Shown here one piece after another: positions 60,001 through 64,000 of a stretch of DNA of 64,000 bases. Position 1 is the first letter of the stretch. The number at the start of each line of letters is the position of its first letter. Origin of the DNA: Streptomyces collinus Tu 365 (GTDB taxonomy: Bacteria > Actinomycetota > Actinomycetes > Streptomycetales > Streptomycetaceae); NCBI RefSeq assembly GCF_000444875.1, contig NC_021985.1:7522170-7586169 (forward strand). The letters are read 5' to 3'. The notes under the pieces are model-generated. The model did not search any database. It was not told where the DNA came from and saw only the letters and a program-made list of their open reading frames with translations. Both the position numbers and the translations under genes were made by a program.

Positions 60001-63000
60001 CCGCTGCGCGCCCTGGCCCGGCCGACGGCCGAGGAACGGCGGCGGATGCTCACCGACTGGAACGGCACCGGACACGGCCGCCCCGACCGGACCCTGGTGG
60101 ACCTCTTCGAGGAGCAGGCCGCCCGCACGCCCACCGCCGTCGCCGTCACCTGCGGCGGCGAGCACCTGGACTACGCCACGCTCGACGCCCGCGCCGGCCG
60201 GCTCGCCCACCGGCTCGCCGAACTCGGCGCCGCACCCGAGCGGTTCGTCGCCCTCGCCCTGCCCCGCTCCGCCGACCAGGTCGTGGCGATCCTCGCCGTG
60301 CTGAAGACCGGCGCGGCCTACCTGCCGATCGACCCGGCCTCACCCGCCGAACGCGTCGGCCACCTCCTCGCCGACGCCGCCCCGGTGGCCCTGGTGACCA
60401 CGAGCGGCACCGCCGCCCGGACCGACGGCACCGGGCTGGACGTCCTCCTCCTCGACGACCCGGACACCCGGGCCGACCTCGCCCGCCGCCCGGCCACCGG
60501 CCCGTCCCCGGCGCGCCGCCCGCTGCCGGAGAGCCCCGCCTACGCCATCTACACCTCCGGCTCCACCGGCCGCCCCAAGGGCGTGGTGATCCCGCACGCC
60601 AACGTGGTCCGGCTGTTCACCCGCACCCGCCACTGGTTCGGCTTCGGCCCGGACGACGTGTGGACGATGTTCCACTCCTACGCCTTCGACTTCTCCGTGT
60701 GGGAGCTGTGGGGCCCGCTGCTGCACGGCGGCCGGCTCGTGGTCGTGCCCGACGAGACCGCCCGCTCCCCGGAGGACTTCCTGCGCCTGCTCGCGGACGA
60801 GCGGGTGACCGTCCTCAACCAGACGCCGTCCGCGTTCTACCCGCTGATCCGCGCCGACGCCGACCACCCGGACGTCAGCGCCCGCCTCGCGCTGCGCACG
60901 GTGGTCTTCGGCGGCGAGGCCCTGGACACCGGCCGGCTCACCGGCTGGTGGACCCGCCACCCGGCCGCCGCCCCGCGGCTGGTGAACATGTACGGCATCA
61001 CCGAGACCACCGTGCACGTCACGTACGCCCCGCTCGACCCCGCCACCGCCGCCGACGGCCCCGCGAGCCCCATCGGCACGGCCATCCCGGACCTGCGGGT
61101 GTACGTGCTCGACGCGGACCTGGTGCCGGTGCCGCCCGGCGCGACCGGCGAACTGTACGTGGCGGGGGAGGGGCCGGCCCGCGGCTACCTGGGCCGCCCC
61201 GGCCTGACCGCCACCCGCTTCCTCGCCGACCCCTTCGGCCGGCCCGGCAGCCGCATGTACCGCACGGGGGACCGGGCGAGGTGGCGGGCCGACGGCACCC
61301 TGGAGTACCTGGGCCGCGCCGACGCCCAGGTCAAGATCCGCGGCTACCGCATCGAACCCGGCGAGATCGAGGCCGCCCTGCACACCCACCCCGGCGTCGC
61401 CGACGCCGCGGTCGGCGTCTTCGAGGACGCCTCCGGCACCCGCCGGCTCGTCGCCCACGTCGTCGGCTCCGGCGGCGCGGCCCCCGCGGCGGCCGGACTG
61501 CGCGCCCACGTGGAGCGCCTGCTGCCCGCCCACATGGTCCCCGCCGCCTACGTGCCGATGGACGCGCTGCCGCTCACCGTCAACGGCAAGCTCGACCGGC
61601 GCGCGCTGCCCGCGCCCGGACCGGACGGCTACGCCGCCGGCACCGACCGGACCCCGCCGCGCACGCCCGCAGAACGGCTGGTCGCCGCCGCCTGGGCGGA
61701 CGTGCTGGGCATCGAGGAGGTGCACGCCGGCGACGACTTCTTCGCGCTCGGCGGCGACTCCATCCTCGCCGTCCGGGTCACCGCCCGCCTGCGCGCCGCG
61801 TTCGGCCCCGGCGTCTCGCCGAGGCTGCTGTTCACCCGTCCCACGGTCGCCGCCCTGGCCGCCGAACTCGGCGAACCGGCGGGCGACACGGCCGCCGCCG
61901 AGGCCGACGCGATACCGGCGACGGCCCCGAGGACCCCGGCGCCGCTGTCGTACGCCCAGCAACGCCTGTGGTTCCTCGACCGGTTCGAGCCCGGCAGCAC
62001 CGAGTACACGACGCTGTCCGTGCTCCGGCTGCGCGGACCGCTCGACCGGAACGCCCTGCGCACCGCGCTCGACGGCCTCGTCACCCGGCACGAGGCGCTG
62101 CGCACCACGTTCACCGAGCGGGACGGACAGGCGCTCCAGGTGGTCGGCCCGCCGCACCGGGTCGACCTGCCCGTGGACGACCTCAGCACCGCACCGGACG
62201 CGCGGGCGGCGCTGGACGCGCTGCTGGAGCGCGAGGCCGCCACCCCGTTCGACCTGGCGGCCGGGCCGCTGCTGCGCGCCCGGCTGGCCCGCACGGCCGC
62301 CGACGAGCACGTCCTCGTCCTCGCCGTGCACCACATCGCCACCGACGGCTGGTCGCTCGGCGTCCTCGGCCGGGACCTGGGCGAGCTGTACACCGCCGCG
62401 CACGAGGGCCGCCGGCCCGAACTGCCGGACCTGCCCGTCCGGTACGCCGACCACGCCACCTGGCAGCGCGCCCGCGCCGACCACGTCGAACGGCAACTCG
62501 CCCACTGGCGCGAACGGCTGGCGGGGGTGCCCCCGCTGGAGCCGCCGACCGACCGGCCGCGCCCCGCCGTACGGACCCGGGACGGCGCCCTGGTGACCTT
62601 CACCCTGCCCGCCGGACTGACCGACCGGCTGCGCGCGTTGGGCCGGGAGGCCGACGCCACCCTGTACATGACGCTGCTGACCGCCTGCACGGCCCTGCTG
62701 TCCCGCTGGGCCGACCAGGACGACTTCGCCGTCGGCACCGTCACGGCCGGCCGCGAACGCCCCGAACTGCACGACGTGGTGGGCATGTTCGTGAACACCC
62801 TGGTGCTGCGCAACCCGGTACGCCCCGGCACCACCTTCCGCGCGCTGCTGGAACAGGTCCGCGGCACCGTCCTCGACGCCTTCGCCCACCAGGACGTGCC
62901 CTTCGAACGGCTGGTGGACGCCCTCCAGCCCGAGCGGGACACCAGCCGCACCCCCCTGTTCCAGGCCATGGTCGCCCTGCACAACCTGGGCGCCGAGGCA

Positions 63001-64000
63001 CCCGCGCTCCCCGGCCTGGACGTCGAGCCGGTCCTGCCACCGGTCCGGAACGCCACGTTCGACCTGGCCTTCGACTTCGTGGAGAGCGACGGGGGCGTCA
63101 CCGGCCATCTGGAGTACGCCACCGGCCTGTTCGACGAGGACACCGTCCGCCGCCTGGCCGACCGCCTGCGGCTGCTGCTCCGGGCGGCGGCCCAGGACCC
63201 CGACCGGGACGTCCGGGCCCTGGAGCTGATGACCGCGGCCGAGCGGCACCACGTCCGCCACGACTGGCAGGGCCCGCGCCTCGCCGTGCCGGAGACCACC
63301 TTCCCCGCCCTCTTCGAGGCACAGGCCGCGCGCACCCCGCACGCCACCGCCCTGGTGGCACGGGACGCCACGCTCGACTTCGCCGCCCTCAACGAGCGCG
63401 CGAACCGGCTCGCCCACCACCTCCTCGCCCAGGGCGTCGCCCCCGAACGGGTGGTCGCCGTACGCCTGCCGCGCACCTCCGACCTGATGGTGGCGGTGCT
63501 CGCCGTCGCCAAGGCGGGCGGCACCCTGCTCTGCCTCGACCCCGGCCTGCCCGAGGAGCGCGCCGCCCACCTCCTCGCCGACGCGGCCCCGCACACCGTG
63601 CTGAGCGCCGGGACACTGCGCGACACACCGTGGGAGCGTCTGCCCGCCCACGACCCCACCGACCACGACCGCCCGGCCCCACTGCTCCCGGACCACGCGG
63701 CCTACATCGTCTACACCTCCGGCTCCACCGGCCGCCCCAAGGGCGTCGTCGTCGAACACCGCCACCTGGTCAACCTCTGCCACGACCACCGGGAAGGACT
63801 CGTCGCCCCGCACACCGCCGACGGGCACCGGCTGCGCGCCGCGCTGAGCGCGTCGTTCTCCTTCGACACCTCCTGGGAGGGGCCGCTGCTCCTCGCCCTC
63901 GGGCAGGAGGTCCACCTCGTCGACGAGGACGTGCGCCTGGACCCCGACGCGTTCTGCGCCCAGGTCGCCGAAGGCCGCCTGGACCTGGTGAACGTCACCC
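54073..64000 (+). CDS. Second non-ribosomal peptide synthetase, 3' end beyond the window
   Basis: At least 3309 residues remain open to the window edge: C-A-T-E / C-A-T / C-A(partial). The ATG at 54073 is 13 bp after the stop of the first NRPS, with GAGGA from that junction as ribosome site, so the two are co-translated. The N-terminal ~45 residues are basic and helical (SSKRNRAEALPQDLQEVLRRR) and may dock with the acidic C-terminal helix of the first NRPS. Carrier serines are at 1033 and 2563. C-domain types match the stereochemistry upstream: LCL after module 5, DCL after the E domain of module 6, LCL after module 7. The last visible adenylation domain stops in its substrate-pocket region. 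The end of the line, and whether it has a TE, lies outside. Confidence 0.95.
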   Translation, partial: MTSSKRNRAEALPQDLQEVLRRRLAGRAAGTPDAPAPRAVPRADRTRPLPLSFAQQRLWFLDRLRPGDARYNSAVAVRFTGALDRTALSGALEHVVSRHEALRTTFRETDGRPVQRVHPAGPVPLPVRDLTAPGERPAGLDAVLLAEYERPFDLETGPLLRALLLREAPDAHVLLLTAHHIVTDGWSMGVVLQELCAAYDALARGERPTPEPVATQYPDFAVWQREQLSGARLERELAHWKERLSGAVAPALPLDRPRGGEESGAGAVHTFTVPAATTARLRRLAAGQHTTLFTALVAACQALLARWSGQDDCTVGSLTPGRGRTDLGRAVGFFVNTVALRTRVETTGSFRELLTAAADTVNDAFAHGDTPFERLVEAVGATREPGRNPLFDVMVLLHPAPPAAPDPHGLATAPVAVPRRAATFDLSVEFVPDGDGLTGLLEYRTDLFDAATAERMADQLLRTLDGAAADPDRPLGALPLLSPRQTRQVTRDWNATARPVPRETLPELFARQAARTPHATALVAGDVTLDYAELDARADRLARHLSARGAGPERLVALRLPRTADMIVAILAVWKAGAGYLPLDPALPEDRVRFLLDDARPALVLDEAALRDVPGTAPEAPHGRLAPPEPGTTAYVIYTSGSTGRPKGVAVAHRSLANLLASHREGFVAEAGGGPLRVALTASFSFDTSLEGVLLMADGHPLHLVDETTRLDAAALVEYVVEHRIDFLDLTPTYLRQLLPAGLLTDPRHRPRVLMLGGEAVGPGLWRELAGRPDVAAYNFYGPTECTVDALACRIEGDDRPTVGRPLANVRAYVLDDRLQPVPPGVGGELYLAGVQLARGYAGRPGLTAARFLPDPFGPPGARMYRTGDLARWTGDGRLDYLGRADDQVKVRGHRIEPGEVEAALTDLPGVAAAAVVAVADPHGHLRLAAYLVPADRGTRLVAGDVRAACRRVLPDHMVPSSFTVLDALPTTVSGKVDRRALPAPDLDGGEQEREFVAPRTPEEETLARIWTEVLGVRRVGVTDNFFELGGDSILSIQAVSRARAAGLHLTSRDVFRHQTVADLAAAASARTAAVPAPRRPREEGPAPLTPIQEWFFAAHGPLRHFTMSMLLDLPHDLDERALERALEALAAHHPALRTRFARSGDTWRQHPGEGPRTGLLTRHDLSRAADPATAREEAAEAARAALDPQAGALLRAALLTCPGERPRLFLTAHHLAVDSVSWRILLADLAQAYHRAAQGDPAEPDPVATPFADWAAHLSRRVRAGELDADLSHWTAEAAEARTPLPVDRPGTPLAGSVRTLRTRVDRATTGALLRQVPAVYRTQVNDVLLSALSRVLADWTGGGRVTVALEGHGREDDTLDLSRTVGWFTTQYPVTLTPAGPSGAPDWGATLKAVKERLRAVPRHGLGYEALARLGSPDPAARALRDLPLPQVCFNYHGQWEAGDGRDFTPAGEVPGRDMAAGEPLDHLLDVSAVVAGGELEITWHYSDQVHDEDTVRALADGMTRALAAIAEHCARPGAGGRTPSDFPLARLGQDRLDRLAGDGRDVEDILPLTPLQEGMLFHRLVGGDDDVYVDQAALLLDGVTDPHAFAAAWQRVTERTPALRTGVVWEDVPVPLQVVRRDVTVPVTHLDWRDLDEPERAERLARLRTDDLARGIDLATAPLMRLTLVRLPGARLHLLWTSHHLILDGWSLAQVLTEVCEEYAALTAGAESRPPVRRPFGDYVRWLAEQDPAAARAHWQGVLAGFTTPTPLPTDRPLRDAHLARSAGLHTAGLDDAASARLARTAREAGLTLNTVVQGAWALLLARHGAEDDVVFGTTVSGRPDDLPGVESMVGMFINTVPTRVRVDAARTARAWLRELQDAQAESRRFAAVSLAELTQLSEVPSGSPLFHSMVAFENYPFDEARTAGSGVRLAGVTSRDATNYPLVLRAHHGERLGFDLAYDPALFDAATVRSLADRLCRLLTELADGPDRPLRALARPTAEERRRMLTDWNGTGHGRPDRTLVDLFEEQAARTPTAVAVTCGGEHLDYATLDARAGRLAHRLAELGAAPERFVALALPRSADQVVAILAVLKTGAAYLPIDPASPAERVGHLLADAAPVALVTTSGTAARTDGTGLDVLLLDDPDTRADLARRPATGPSPARRPLPESPAYAIYTSGSTGRPKGVVIPHANVVRLFTRTRHWFGFGPDDVWTMFHSYAFDFSVWELWGPLLHGGRLVVVPDETARSPEDFLRLLADERVTVLNQTPSAFYPLIRADADHPDVSARLALRTVVFGGEALDTGRLTGWWTRHPAAAPRLVNMYGITETTVHVTYAPLDPATAADGPASPIGTAIPDLRVYVLDADLVPVPPGATGELYVAGEGPARGYLGRPGLTATRFLADPFGRPGSRMYRTGDRARWRADGTLEYLGRADAQVKIRGYRIEPGEIEAALHTHPGVADAAVGVFEDASGTRRLVAHVVGSGGAAPAAAGLRAHVERLLPAHMVPAAYVPMDALPLTVNGKLDRRALPAPGPDGYAAGTDRTPPRTPAERLVAAAWADVLGIEEVHAGDDFFALGGDSILAVRVTARLRAAFGPGVSPRLLFTRPTVAALAAELGEPAGDTAAAEADAIPATAPRTPAPLSYAQQRLWFLDRFEPGSTEYTTLSVLRLRGPLDRNALRTALDGLVTRHEALRTTFTERDGQALQVVGPPHRVDLPVDDLSTAPDARAALDALLEREAATPFDLAAGPLLRARLARTAADEHVLVLAVHHIATDGWSLGVLGRDLGELYTAAHEGRRPELPDLPVRYADHATWQRARADHVERQLAHWRERLAGVPPLEPPTDRPRPAVRTRDGALVTFTLPAGLTDRLRALGREADATLYMTLLTACTALLSRWADQDDFAVGTVTAGRERPELHDVVGMFVNTLVLRNPVRPGTTFRALLEQVRGTVLDAFAHQDVPFERLVDALQPERDTSRTPLFQAMVALHNLGAEAPALPGLDVEPVLPPVRNATFDLAFDFVESDGGVTGHLEYATGLFDEDTVRRLADRLRLLLRAAAQDPDRDVRALELMTAAERHHVRHDWQGPRLAVPETTFPALFEAQAARTPHATALVARDATLDFAALNERANRLAHHLLAQGVAPERVVAVRLPRTSDLMVAVLAVAKAGGTLLCLDPGLPEERAAHLLADAAPHTVLSAGTLRDTPWERLPAHDPTDHDRPAPLLPDHAAYIVYTSGSTGRPKGVVVEHRHLVNLCHDHREGLVAPHTADGHRLRAALSASFSFDTSWEGPLLLALGQEVHLVDEDVRLDPDAFCAQVAEGRLDLVNVT
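54217..58710 (+). other. NRPS module 6: C(LCL)-A-T-E
   Basis: C-domain HHIVTDG at residue 179. Pocket code D-T-E-D-M-G-F-V-D-K has three extra acidic positions, which points to a basic residue (Lys, Orn or Arg). A10 reads VSGKVDR. The E domain has HHLAVDS at 1214, with Gly replaced by Ser after the Asp. Confidence 0.75.
58717..61880 (+). other. NRPS module 7: C(DCL)-A-T, Thr-specific
   Basis: C-domain HHLILDG at residue 1686. Pocket code D-F-W-N-V-G-M-V-H-K is the classic threonine code. No E domain; T serine 2563. Confidence 0.85.
61935..64000 (+). other. NRPS module 8: C(LCL)-A, truncated by window edge
   Basis: C-domain HHIATDG at residue 2753. The visible pocket start is D-T-E-N, with the same SFDTSxEG segment as module 6, so a basic or polar residue is likely. 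The T domain and anything after it are outside. Confidence 0.7.

Overview
The window is very high-GC DNA with Streptomyces-type gene structure. GTG and TTG starts sit behind strong Shine-Dalgarno sites, two genes carry TTA codons, and family signatures include an SSI-type protease inhibitor, SpoIIE-like phosphatases, Tat lipoproteins and NRPS modules with DCL/LCL condensation domains. It reads as an accessory stretch of a Streptomyces or close-relative chromosome. No rRNA, tRNA, CRISPR array or insertion sequence was recognised.

Left part (1-19 kb). This is mixed chromosomal content: a truncated ArsB/SLC13 permease; two secreted lipoproteins (polysaccharide deacetylase and DUF4232); a signalling cassette (membrane Ser/Thr kinase, divergent ECF sigma factor, PAS-GAF-SpoIIE phosphatase); a multicopper oxidase; an O6-alkylguanine methyltransferase; a Fic-type toxin-antitoxin pair; a three-part sigma-like/zinc-motif/ricin-lectin membrane protein; a lactate-monooxygenase-type flavoenzyme; an SSI protease inhibitor; a coupled operon (haem-oxygenase-like diiron protein, methyltransferase, CDGSH iron-sulfur protein); and a 14-TM drug-efflux pump behind an operator-rich promoter.

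Middle (19.2-31 kb). A four-gene minus-strand operon has the layout of a peptide export system: a small double-glycine peptide without cysteine, an HlyD-like adaptor, a C39-peptidase ABC transporter and a second ABC transporter. A perfect hairpin lies between the peptide gene and the export genes, and a 19-bp-stem terminator closes the operon. No modification enzyme is present. Next come a hotdog thioesterase, a secreted S1 protease with a repetitive Gly/Ala/Asp/Gln tail, a 27-bp tandem repeat array, and a second SpoIIE-type phosphatase.

Right part (31-64 kb). This is the left half of a large non-ribosomal peptide cluster, all on the plus strand: type II thioesterase, a 0.9-kb non-coding gap, cytochrome P450, a cytoplasmic penicillin-binding-protein-type serine hydrolase, a five-module NRPS of 6187 residues, and a second NRPS that runs off the window after three modules. 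The line starts with a bare A-T module and has E domains in modules 2, 3, 4 and 6, each followed by a DCL condensation domain. The hydrolase has SxxK, YxN and HxG motifs, no signal peptide and a C-terminal lipocalin-like domain, as in stand-alone PBP-type thioesterases (SurE class). My reading is a head-to-tail cyclised, D-residue-containing peptide of at least eight residues with at least one basic residue and one Thr. TTA codons in the P450 and hydrolase genes suggest bldA control of tailoring and release. No MbtH gene, exporter or pathway regulator lies inside the window.
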